DNA from: Pseudoscleropodium purum
Taxonomy: Eukaryota; Streptophyta; Bryopsida; Hypnales; Brachytheciaceae
Direction of reading: 5' to 3'
Length of the DNA: 64,000 nt
Assembly: GCA_963969395.1 (NCBI GenBank)
Contig: OZ017797.1
Location: forward strand, 20,708,001-20,772,000
In this document: positions 50,195 to 61,965 of the stretch, piece by piece
Layout: each line of letters begins with the position of its first letter
Numbering within the stretch: the first letter of the stretch is position 1
Notes under the pieces: generated by a model
Database searches by the model: none
What the model saw: only the letters and a program-made list of their open reading frames with translations
What the model was told of the DNA's origin: nothing
Position numbers and translations under genes: made by a program

Positions 50195-53100
50195 AGATCA
50201 AGTTTCTCTGAAGAAGACTTGTTAGGCATCATGGATTCCATATTGACAATAGAGTGTTCTTTTACAAGGAAGGAGATAGATGATTTCATGTGTATGCAAC
50301 CAATACTTCCAATGGTGCAACATTTTCTAGTGTTGAAGTTTAGATGTTCTTTTCCAACTCATAGTCTTTATTTACCATCATGTCTACTCTAACTTTGCTA
50401 GCTCATTTGAGTGTGTTGCACATGCTCATGCACTAATACACGTCTTATTGAAGTACAAATTAGATTTTAAAAGAATAAAATAATTTCTAGGTTGATTTCC
50501 CTCTACAAATTCCATCTCATAAGTGACCATGAGATGAGATTTGTATCTGTTATTGACAGAACTCAATATTCTCTAGTTAGTTAAAGCCACCATTACAAAT
50601 AATTGTTATGAAAGGCCCGAGATCCAATTGGTCAAATGTTCATCTAATTTTATTTTGAATATATAGTGATGCAAGAAAGAAGAGACAATTTGCAAAAAGG
50701 ATTTGATTTAGTCACCGACTTTGAAGCCAAGGAAGTACAAAAATCTTATCTATTGGATAACCTTAATTGGTATTGCTCTAAGCTAAGATACTACACCCGT
50801 TCTTTTCTTAGATATGCTTGTCAAGTTCTTTGTATCTTCACATAGCTAACATTATAGTTCAATTGTTGATGCAATTACTTAATTGATGAATATATAAGTA
50901 CTATCATTTCATCAATTTTGGCCTTCTAGACCTCAGTGTAATCATTACATGATGTCAACATCAAGTGTTGCCTTCCATGTTGATAGAAGCTCAACCTAAT
51001 AAGAGTCTATTCAAAGGACTAAGATCCAATAGTATTTAAGAACCTTGTCCAAGTACATAAATGTGGTTGTGCTATGAGATTAATTATTGTTAATTTTGGA
51101 TGTAGGGAATCAAGAAACTATATAACTAACAATATTTCACCTAATTTACCATTCAAAATTGGAAATTCAGAGTGCAAGTCATTCATGTCTCAAAATCTAA
51201 GGTACTTGTATTTCTCCATTCCATTCCATTCCTATGAAACTCCTAGGCCAATTTTCATTTGTCTAAACAAGCCTTGAAGACTAATCTTTTCAACTACATT
51301 TTCAAAGATGTAGCAATGTGATTGATTAAAAGTTGGAGAATTCTTTTTAAAGACTTTATACTTTGTATGGAAAGATATAGACAAGAAATCTTGGTATTGA
51401 ATGATAAAATGATATGGATGTTTGCATAGCAAGGCTTTTGTTATTGATCTTGTTCATTTGACCATTTTGTGGAGTGATCTACATATGATAAACTCACAAT
51501 ACAATCAAATGGATAAGACTACTTTGTTCTTGCAATGAGTTGTAAATAGCTATGTTTTTTTGTAAACATTTTAGTGGTCCTCAAGCCTTGTCTAGAGAAA
51601 TGTAATTGCTCTTTTCAGAAGATCTGTAGCCATCTTGTTCATGATGAAAAATTTACACTACACTTCTACTAAGCATATAGTCATATATTGCCTTGAGATG
51701 ATTGTTGTGACATTGCACAAGCTTCATTTGAAATATCATAGTCTTGCAGGAGCCCAAAACTTGGATTGACAGGGATAGAAACCAATAGATTCACCTCGAA
51801 AAGGACACATGAAAATGAAAATTTTGTCCCTAGTCATGGACAACCTTCTTGTTCTTATGATAAGATAGAAGGGTTGCCTGAAGAGCAAAGTGGAACTACT
51901 TATGAGTGTCTTGAACAACATAGTGATAAAATAGGGATGCGTAGTATGTTAGAACTTGGTATCGACAACTGCTACAGAGGTGAAATTGCTTACCAAATGT
52001 GGCAACATTTAGGAAATAGTCCTAAAAGTTCTTCACAAGATGAGAATTTTCAACAAGAAAACACTACTAGTGTTTATCAAAAGAAATATAACGTTTTGGA
52101 TAGTGAAGATGGTTCTTGTGTAATGCTTGAAAGCAATTATAAAGATCAAGATTGTGGAAGGAAAATGATTGATAAACTGCATGAAGAAAACAACCATGTA
52201 ATAAATAAAGCTATTCTTGATGAATTAGGCATTTTACAAGATTGCCCAAGTATTGTAGAACTTCAAATTCCTATAGACAACAACTTGGTAATGAATTCAA
52301 CAACCAAAGGTGACATCTCTTGCTCAAAAAACCATCTCAAGGAAATGACAACTCAACAAAAACAACAAATTTTGATAAATACTAGTAGCAACAATAGATT
52401 ATGCTCAGACGTGAGCTTGGAGAGATTTAATTATTCCTACGGATGTCTAGAAAAGTGTTGGGGAAAAATGCTATCCAAAAATGAACCTCAACAAGACCAT
52501 ATTCAAGTTAGTGGATTACCAAGAAGTACACAAGGAATCACCTCAAGTAGGAATTCAATTGGATGTAGGAATACATTAAATCAGTCTCCAAATATAGCCA
52601 CACTTGTAGAAGCTCAGCTTGATGGACAAAGAAAATTATGTGAAGATGGAAATAAAGCAAAATATTTAAATAATCTCAATGAAAATGATAGTAAACGTAA
52701 TTTTCCTTCCCTTTTCATAACTTGTTTTTATATGCAAAGGGTTTGATATTATAATAGTAGATATTATTAGTATCATTTAAAATTTTTAATACATATAAAA
52801 GAGTGAATTTTGGGAGATCAATTTGTAATTGTACAAAGATCTTAAATAGAGGAGCCAAATCCCTTGTCATTAGATTTTTATTTCTATCTATGAACTTCAA
52901 ATGCATGTATAAAGTAGAAGTTTGAAGATAACTACAAGTAGTAGTAGGCAATCTAATTTCTATTTCAAAATAAGAGGTCATAAATATTTGGCAAAGACAT
53001 GCCTACACCATTTTTTGATAAGTCTAATATAGTATATGAATAGAAAAGTTGCAATTGGTAACTAGAATGAATAGAAGTGGAATTCATTCTATAAAGTTTT

Positions 53101-56100
53101 TAATTTCTACTAAAGTTTTATTGTCGAGATGTTGTATGAATCACTTAAAAAATAAGTATCTTTTCAGAGTGCAAGATTCCATCAAAGCAAGAGCCACATA
53201 GGCTAGTAGAAGTGACTACACAGAATAATCAAAACTCTTTAGTATTTAATTCCAAATTCCTTAAGCGCCTCAACAAAGTAAGCAATTGCTGATCAAATGT
53301 TTATGTGCTTGTTTCCACTTTTGTCATTGATGGAAGTATTTCATGAATTTGAAAGCAATTTATTACTTCATTTATTATATTTCTAACTTTTCTCACAGAT
53401 CAACAAAAGTACACATCTTGACCTAGATGAAAGAATTGCACAGTCTTCAACTAAATTGGAACTTGTAGAGCTTCCTTCACCAATTGTAAATGTTGAATTA
53501 AAGAAGAAGGTAGACCCTATTCTATAAAAACTTGCAATGGCTCAAACAACCTACATGAAGCTAGTGCATATTTTTCTTGTAGGTATTGTAGTTTATTGAA
53601 AGACCACATCGCTCAAATTTGTAAAATTACCATCTCTATAAATCTATTGGTCTATTCCAAATATAAAGACTAAGCTAAGGACCAAACAATGGGTTGAATA
53701 TGTAGAAAAATTTGGTGTCTAATGAAAAGATACATGTGTCAAAAGAGTCAATAGGAATATAGGATGTCAATTTATTATTGCTAACGGATAAATTTTTTTA
53801 GTATAATGGTGATATGTTGTTGTAAGGAAAGTGACATTTTTAGATTGTAGAGTATGCTTTCAAAATTGCAAACATTTAGGATTATATTGAAGATTGTCTT
53901 TAATATTGTTCAAAAAGAAATATGAATATTTGTTTTGGAAAAAACAACCTTGCAATTAGTAGTGTGTTTATGTATTTTCATTCACAAAGCTAATTTGGAT
54001 GATCGTTTTGTTGATGTCATGATGTACGATGTAACTAGGTCCAAAATCATATTTGTGTTTTTTAAATCAATTAATGGGATTACATTTGCACAATTTTATC
54101 TATTGCATATTTATTTTAAGGCAACCCTTACGCATGATTAATCATAATTAGATTCTACAAAGTCCCAAGTATCAGTGTTGATTAAGTTCTACTAATGAAT
54201 CTTGGTGTGGTTAGAATTGGATCAATGTTCATGACGAGGTTCATAAAGTGTAAAATATTTCCATTCAAGGATTCAAATTAGCTCTAAATATTGAAGAGTT
54301 GTCATATTGAAGTGTAGATTGAGGAATTAGAAAGACTAGTAGCAAACGAACAAAAGAAGGTTCAAGAGGTCACTAAGCGACTAGCGGAACAACAAGAAGA
54401 AGCTAACAAAAATGCACAACAAATGCAAGACAATTGGGATAGAAAGATCCACGAACTACAAAAAGAGAAGTATGCTTTGTCCATTTGTCTTCAGGTTTGC
54501 TCTCATTCATCTTTTTTTTCATGAATGACTATATTTGAGCTTGAATCTAAATGTATCATTTTACTTGGTTCCTTGCAATTAAACAAAAGAGACCATATGC
54601 ACTTGAACTACAAAAAGAGAAGTATGCTTTGTCCATTTTTCTTTAAGTTTGCTCTTGTTTGTCTTCTTTGTGCATCATTGAATGTTGTCTTAGCTTGAAC
54701 CCAAGTGTATCATTTTATTTAGTTCCCCTCAATTAAACAATTGATTAGCATACAAAAGAGAATATATGCACTTGAATGTTGACCTTGCTAGACTTTATTC
54801 TTAATTGCAACAATTTGAGCAAGGCTTTGTGTTTCTAACCTCTAAAGGATCAAGTTGCGTTTTTTTGGCAACATAGCAAATTTGGGTAGCTCACTACAAA
54901 TGGAGTTTTCTTGTTTTTTTATTGAAATTTTCATAGAACATGTGCCCAAAGAGTAGCTTCAAGGCCTAATAATTTTCATAACTTTTGACTACTTGGTCAA
55001 AAAGTTATTGCATGGTATGCAATTTTCTTTATTCTACAGGTAGCCTAAGCAATTCAAAAAATTCTTTAAAAATGACTTTTTAAGAAAATAAAAATTTGAA
55101 ATTGGTTCTTTAGATTTATATATACTTGGAAAGCTTTGAATCATTCAATTGTGATTAATGAAATGAAAGTTGTAAAGAATTTTAATTTGCAAGTAGATAT
55201 AGAGTCTTTGAAAACCATACCTACCTACAAACTAAAAGTCCTCATAACTTTTATCTCATTAATCACAATGGAATGATTTGTGTATATGTAAACCTAAAGA
55301 ACCAATTTCAAAAAAAGTGATTTTTAAAGAAGTTTTTTGAGTTGCCTATGTTGCAAACAGAATAAAGAAAATCACATATCATGCAATAACTTTTTGACTA
55401 TATAGTCAAAAGTTATGAAAATTGTCAAGCCTTGAATTTACTCCTTGGGCACATGTTCTATGAAAATTTTAACAAAAATGAATAAAAACTCCATTCATAG
55501 TGAGCTAACCAAATTTGCTATGTTGCCTAAAAATGCAGCTTGGTTCTTTAGGGGTTGAAATTCGATCATTGATCAATTATTTGATTGGTCATGTTGTAAA
55601 AGATATAATTCAAATGAGATGACCAAATATTATGAATCATTGAAGAAATTACATTTGCTAATCAATCAAAATAATTGTCATCATATGAGCTATTCAAACT
55701 ACTAAAAAATTATAAAGCCTAATTCAGGATTTCTAGTCCTTTTGAGGTAAGTTAGTAGATATGCTTATTTTTTCTAATCTATTTGTTTCACCTCCTTATG
55801 GCATGTGATAGTCAACAAAGACTGCACACCTTGCATCCCTATTGGCAGGGCAAGAATCACAAGTTCTAAAAATTCAAAGTGGTAGCATATCTCAACGCGA
55901 TATTTCAATCCATTGCCACCATAAAGAACTTTTTAAGGTAGAAGTTTTATTTTTTCTCCTATATCTAACGATCTACTATTAGATTTTTCCATTGCCCTTG
56001 CCAAAACTCTATACTACAAAATTTGACAATAGATTCCTACTTTGTGTCAAATTGTGAGTTGATTATTGTAATAAATTATTGTTAAGCTTTTTAACAATAT

Positions 56101-59100
56101 GCAAAGGACTATCTACAAACATGAATTAGAAGTTGACCAAGCTAGAGAAAAACTTGGCATTGTGAAGGTACCATATATCACAAAACAAGAAGCTAAAAAG
56201 CTCAAGCAAGAGATATTGCAACAAGAAGTTCTCATACAAGGGTATCAGGTGCATTTTAACCTAGTGGCATCAAAAATTTTGAATCCTAATTTAAACCAAC
56301 TTTTAGGACCCTATATTATTTGTACATAAAACACAAACCGTCTACAAGTAGAAATTATTAAGTTTTGGGTGGACTAGTTCCTAGGAGTGTCTTAGAATAT
56401 GTCATACAAAGAAAATTTACCACCGACAAGTTAACCTTTTAAAAGGTGGTTTCACCCAAGCATCTCTTGCCTCTTATTTTGTAATTCATACCTATCTACA
56501 ATTAAACAGGCTTATATTCTTGAGTTTTTTTCATGGATGTTGAAAAGCTATTCTATACATGACTTTTTAATACAGCATGAGAATGAGAAAGCCATGCAAA
56601 AAATCAAAGAGATCCAAGGAGAGGCAAAGGACAAAGCATGCATTATGGCTGAAGAGAATGCTAAGCTAACTTCCCAATTATTGCAATGTCAACATCGTGG
56701 TATGGCTTTTGGTCCCCAAGTTGCTATAGAGCTCTCTTTACAAGAAGCCCTAGACCGTGAGGCTCAATTGAAGAGACTTGAAGTGCAACTAAAGCAAGAA
56801 ATTGCAAGGTTGAAAGATGAGCTAATTAAGGTGTGTTTTAATTTTGATTTTCTTCTTATAAGTACTCCAATTGAGGTAGTATCATGGTTTTTTTTAGTAA
56901 ATCTCATCCTCTAAGGATATCATTATTGATCATTCTTATCTAAATTGCACATTTTTTCAAAGAGTACAAAAGGCAATAGTATTGAATGTAAATAACTTAC
57001 ATTCTTCTAATATAATGGTAAGTCAATCTTGAGGAAACTACTAGGCCAGCAAGCCTACATCAACCATATCATGTGAAAATTTTAGCTAATTAAAATTAGT
57101 TACTAAATTTTCACATTGTCCAAATTTTGCCAATTGGAAAGTTAATGCTAATTCATGTTAATTAACTTGCAATGAATTTTCATTCATTTCTACTAGTTAA
57201 CCAAACTCCCAATTTTGGACAAGTCAAATAGCTATAGCTATAACAATGATTTGAAGTGCTAAATTCTCACATCAATTCACTAGCAATATATATCTAACTT
57301 AAAAGTATAAATTTTCATTAGTTACTTTGCAAATATTTGTATACAAAATAATAATTAACTTATAACTAGTTAATGGACCTTAATTCTCTAATTACCTAAT
57401 TGGTATATGCTACTTAGTTGTTCATAGCAAGGCCCCATAAATAAGTCAATTATCAAGATTGTATTATACCTTGATAGAAAATCTTTAATTCTTACCCAAT
57501 ATTTTTTTGTGTATGAGGCACAAGCCAAGTTGGAGCAAATGGAAAAGAGGGTGTCTAAGACTTTGAATGACTTGGAGTGTGAATTAAAAAATCTAAAGAA
57601 TAACTTGTTAAACGAGCAAGAGAATCATGCATGCACTTTTCTTTCAAAAGATGAGGTTACCAAGTCATTAGAAGAAAACCAAAGGCTTTTGAGTGCCCTA
57701 CAAATAACTATTGAGCAACAGGTAATGGAGTTTGTTTTTTCTGAATGGCACTCTTTAAAGGATTTAAAAAATTGATATTTTTCATACCTCCTAAATTGTA
57801 TAACACAACTAAGTTGCGCAAAATAATCATATTGTTTTATACTTGAAACTGTGGAAATATAAATACTGCAAAATTTTAAAACAAGGGAACTTTCAAATTT
57901 TTTGGTTGAATTTTATAAATCTATATTTTATAGCTTTAATTACCAAAATGTTGCAACAATTTTTATGAAGTATTTGTGTGTTAAGTCAATTGCCTTTCAT
58001 TTTTATATTATTTGTCATGACAACATAGGTCTTTATGCATTGAGATGTGTGGTATATTCTTGTTTCTAGAAAAAGTCAATAGGGTGGGAATGTACACATT
58101 GAAGATTTACACAATTCCAATCTACAAAGTGAATGATATTGAATTTTAAAGCATTTTTATCATCAAAATATTAAAAAATAGCTAAAATTTTTTAGGACAA
58201 GTAATTAGAATAACAATATAGTCTATAACAGTGTAAAGCTAAAAAAATCCCACTTTATAACACTCTTAAAATTAAGATTATTTTAATTCCTAAATTTAGA
58301 ATTAATAATGAAATATTTGGTTGTCATAGTTTTTCTAAGCTATTGATAAAACCTTGATATTTTTTTACCTATTCTTAAGTAAAGTAAACCCTATAGAATA
58401 CTTACTTGAAAATAAGTATGAATAATTTTAATATGATTATGACTATTAAATGCATAGAAAAGATTTGAAAGAAATCCCACTATTAATAATAAGAAGGTGA
58501 AGCACCAAGGAAGCTCACATCTAAACTAAAATGGATCTTGTTCTAAAACTATCTAATTAGTTTTCTAGTTTCTATTTTGTTTATTCCTCAATGCATATCC
58601 AAAACACATGTTGCATATAAATTCTTGTAGGCAATCCAAATCCTAGAGCTTTGTAGTAAAGTTGCTACCTATGAAGGAAATGGGACAAATCTTGACAAGA
58701 TTGCCAAGGAAGATCAATGCATTTCCCTTCGAGATAAGCAAAGTGTTTTGGTTGATGATCAAAGACATACACAACCTCCTCTAAAGCAGGTTTACGTCTA
58801 TACATGGTTTAAATTGCTTCAGGAATTCATTTATATTTATTGAGTATTTTTCATCAATGATTTCTAATAATTTATGTATAAGTACTGTTTTTATAGAAGA
58901 TTTGTTATAATGTAAAAACTATGGATTTAGATTTGTGATAATTTATATTTGTTTTCTATTTTGAATTAAGTTGTAATGTATTTATTTTGCAGATTAGAAA
59001 ACCAGAATATGGATGTAGAATCATGAAGCCCGGTTTATCTGCTCTTGCCCAGGTTTGTTGAAATGAAGGTAGAAATAGTATTTTTGTAGAGATTATATTG

Positions 59101-61965
59101 TAATATTTTCTTTTGCTTTTGATACTATTATTTGGTCACACCTTAAATTGAGTTATTTTTTCTTAATCTAGGCATCACGGGATGATAATGAAAAGATTCG
59201 GAAGCTAAAAATGGAGCTTTCTATTTTAAAAAAGCAAAGCAATACCAAAGAGGAAGAGAGCAATAGAAGACTCCACATGTTGAAACTTGAACTTGAGAAG
59301 TTCAAGCAAGAATATGAAAAACGTTTGCAGTATTTGCAAACTTTTCATTCACATTTGGATCCTACATCTACTAGTGAGCAAGCTGCTCAAAATCGAATTA
59401 AGGCACTAGAAACTCAGGTATGTGTAAGAAATTACTACTCTATAATATTGTATGATTTTATTTACATTCAATTCCACATTCACAAGCTAGTTCAAATTCT
59501 TTGAGTTTATAGGAAATTTTTAATTTGTGTAACAACACGTTTTCAAGTTGTAGTGGTGTTTGGACCAATGCAATGATTGTAGTGAAATGTAGTGTTTTGA
59601 AAAATAAAATGTACAAATATAGATGAACAATACTACCAACAATTTTTCTAACTTGTCAAACTAGAGTCAAAGTGGTTTTAAATTAATCAATGTAAACGAG
59701 GTTCAATTTTTATTTATTAAAGTTGTATTGAATTTTTTGAATCATCAATAAAGAAATTGCATTGCCTTACTAAAGTTGTCTAAATATTAAAATATGGATA
59801 TAAAATATTACTTTAATCATTACAAGCATTATAAATTTGTTTGTATTTGATGGAGTGTGTTAGTGTGATATGCCAAAAGTGTAATGAGATGATGAAGAAT
59901 GAAAACTTAAAAGAAGCTATAATTTTTTTTTCCAAAAAGATATGTATATGGGCATATTAAGTTTATTGAAAAATGTAGCATTTTAAATTAGAAAAAATGT
60001 TGAGAAATTTGACCAAACTATCATTTTGTGACAACATTTCTTTTATATTATAGCTTGAAAACACCCAACAATTTTTAATAAATATATAGTTTTGTACTTA
60101 GTAATATTGATAATCTTTGAATGTCTTAGGGATATTTGATTATTGATTTTTGAACACATTAATAGATTCCAGATTTAAAAACTAATGATCAATATTAATG
60201 TGTAGATATACTCCAAGTAACAATAGTAGATTTAAGAAGCCTTTACAAATGATTCTTTAGCAATTTTTTTGTCATTACATTAAGATAGCATTGTAAAATA
60301 TTTTTTGTCCAAAATTATATGACTTTTGTATTGTATTGAGCTATGCTTGCCATTATTCTACATCTAAGACAATGATGGCTGAGATGCTTACTTTTGAGAG
60401 AACCTAGAGATTCATCAAGAGACATTTGGTGTCTACAATAGCCCACATATGACATTTGTTTTAACTAGGTGGTGAACATACGTATCCACTATTCACGCAA
60501 ATTAAAAGATTTGACGGATAAATTGGCAGAGAACAAAAATGAACAAACCAAAATCAAATTAACAGCAGAAAATACTACTCTACAAAAAAAACTTCCTATT
60601 GTGCGAATCGTGAAGGTATATATTCTTTCCAAATTTGTTGATGCTTTAGAGTTTAGAGTGCTTTCAAATCATAATGAGCCTCCAGTTCATGAAAAGATAG
60701 CACAAGTGTTTGCTAAGTTGAATTGATGAGCTCGGCCTTATGTTCAACTAAGCTAATCACTTTGCTAATTACATGCAAAATGCACACCTATAAGGTCAAT
60801 TTGTAAAGCCAACAATGTAAGATTGCAACCATTTCCAACTATTGATAACAAATTAGGAATCCTTGAGTGAACGTTAAATCCTCTTGCTATTCTAATAAGG
60901 AGACAAGAAGAGGCTTTTTTTCCCTTTGGATCCTCTCTAAATCATAATGAATTGAAATGTATGCCCTTGTGTATGTTGTAGAGGTGCAGGTGAAGGAGCT
61001 TATGGATGCCAAGGAGCAAATAGGGATGTTAGAAGATGTGTTACACCACAAGGATCACACAATCAAAAGTCTTCAATATAAGCTTGGACAAATTCAAATT
61101 GCTAGCAAAGGTGCAATTTATCAAGTACCCACTAATATTTATGAAATTAAAGTTGTATATAATGTTGATTCTTAAGTTCCTTTTAACATCTAAAAATATC
61201 AAGAAAAATACAACATAAAGCCATATACAATACTAATAGCTCTACGTTGTCATATCATCTAGAAAAGTACTTTTGAAAGATACTATTTGCATCACTTTAA
61301 CATATGAAGAAGTGTTAATACAAAAAATCACTTTGGCTACAAGTATAAAAACTTGATGCAAGTAATACAACTATTGAATTTTGTAGTAGGAGGGTGTATA
61401 CAACAATTGAAGGGATAGTAGACAACTCCATTTCCATTTAATATATGAGTAGTCATAGACGTTTAGCCATTCCTATGTCTAACTTTTTAATTGATTGCCA
61501 ATTAAGTATTGGAAGACATGTGTTTTCATTAATAAAAAAAGATTAAGAATTAGATCCTTGCAATTTTAGAATCTTTGACAGTATAATTGTTATTGAATAG
61601 TTGAGATTATAAGAAGGGAGATTGTTGATTGTTCATTTTTCTTGACAATACTAGGTAATGATGTCAATGCTGCTAATTCTATCACAACTAAACAAGTTGC
61701 AAGTCTTGCAAAGATCAAGAGAAAAATCCAGGGAAATTCTCCTCAAAGGGAATGTCTAATCCAATCATCTCTTCAAAAAGTTTGTAATTCTAAAAAATTC
61801 ACACAAGAATCACTACAACCTTGTAGTACAACAACACTTGTTGATAGGCATGAGCCACAAGACAACCAAAAGATCAAGAAGGGACAAGATTTTCCTATTG
61901 AAAGTGAAGCAGATGTACATATCTCACCTATTTTATGTAATAAATTAATGTCTTTTTCTTGTTGA
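50195..61965 (+). CDS. CEP162-like centriole/transition-zone coiled-coil protein (N-terminus incomplete)
   Basis: CEP162 binds axonemal microtubules and helps assemble the ciliary transition zone in animals. Exons: 50195-50289 (tentative), 51106-51201, 51750-52696, 53168-53277, 53399-53509, 54318-54494, 55812-55937, 56087-56248, 56576-56830, 57518-57721, 58631-58789, 58993-59052, 59172-59417, 60469-60615, 60984-61110 and 61655-61965. All junctions are phase-consistent with no internal stops, giving about 1,110 residues. The first 400 or so are hydrophilic and Asn/Gln/Ser-rich, probably disordered. From exon 54318 onward it is mainly heptad-type coiled coil. EILQQEVLIQGYQHENEKAM closely parallels the animal CEP162 stretch with LLQGYQQENERL. 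LKRLEVQLKQEIARLKDEL and QNRIKALETQ also fit. The C-terminal exon is basic, Ser/Gln-rich and not coiled. The initiator exon was not found; the acceptor of exon 56087 is weak. Another ciliary coiled-coil protein is the alternative. Confidence 0.8.
54453..54773 (+). repeat. Tandem duplication of an exon end plus intron start
   Basis: Unit 1 (54453-54604) begins in exon 54318-54494 at GAACTACAAAAAGAGAAG and runs into the intron. Unit 2 (54605-54773) repeats it, including the exon tail. In unit 2 the splice site CTTCAG|GT has become CTTTAAGTT, which puts a TAA in frame, so the second copy is a dead exon fragment. Confidence 0.85.
54832..55560. mobile_element. Foldback element, about 730 bp, in a CEP162-like intron
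   Basis: The left arm (54832 to about 55200) is the inverse of the right arm (about 55215 to 55560) over almost its whole length with moderate mismatch. For example, GCAACATAGCAAATTTGG near the left end has its complement near the right end. Ends read TTTCTAACCTCTAAAGGATC and, on the other strand, TTTCAACCCCTAAAGAACC. It lies in the 1.3-kb intron 54495-55811. It belongs to the same family as 46509-47431. Confidence 0.85.
55565..55720 (+). repeat. Dispersed repeat family R1, copy 4 (CEP162-like intron)
   Basis: TTTGATTGGTCATGTTGTAA and GAATCATTGAAGAAATTACA correspond to the R1 core, more diverged. It starts within 5 bp of the foldback element's right end, in sense orientation to the gene. Confidence 0.45.
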
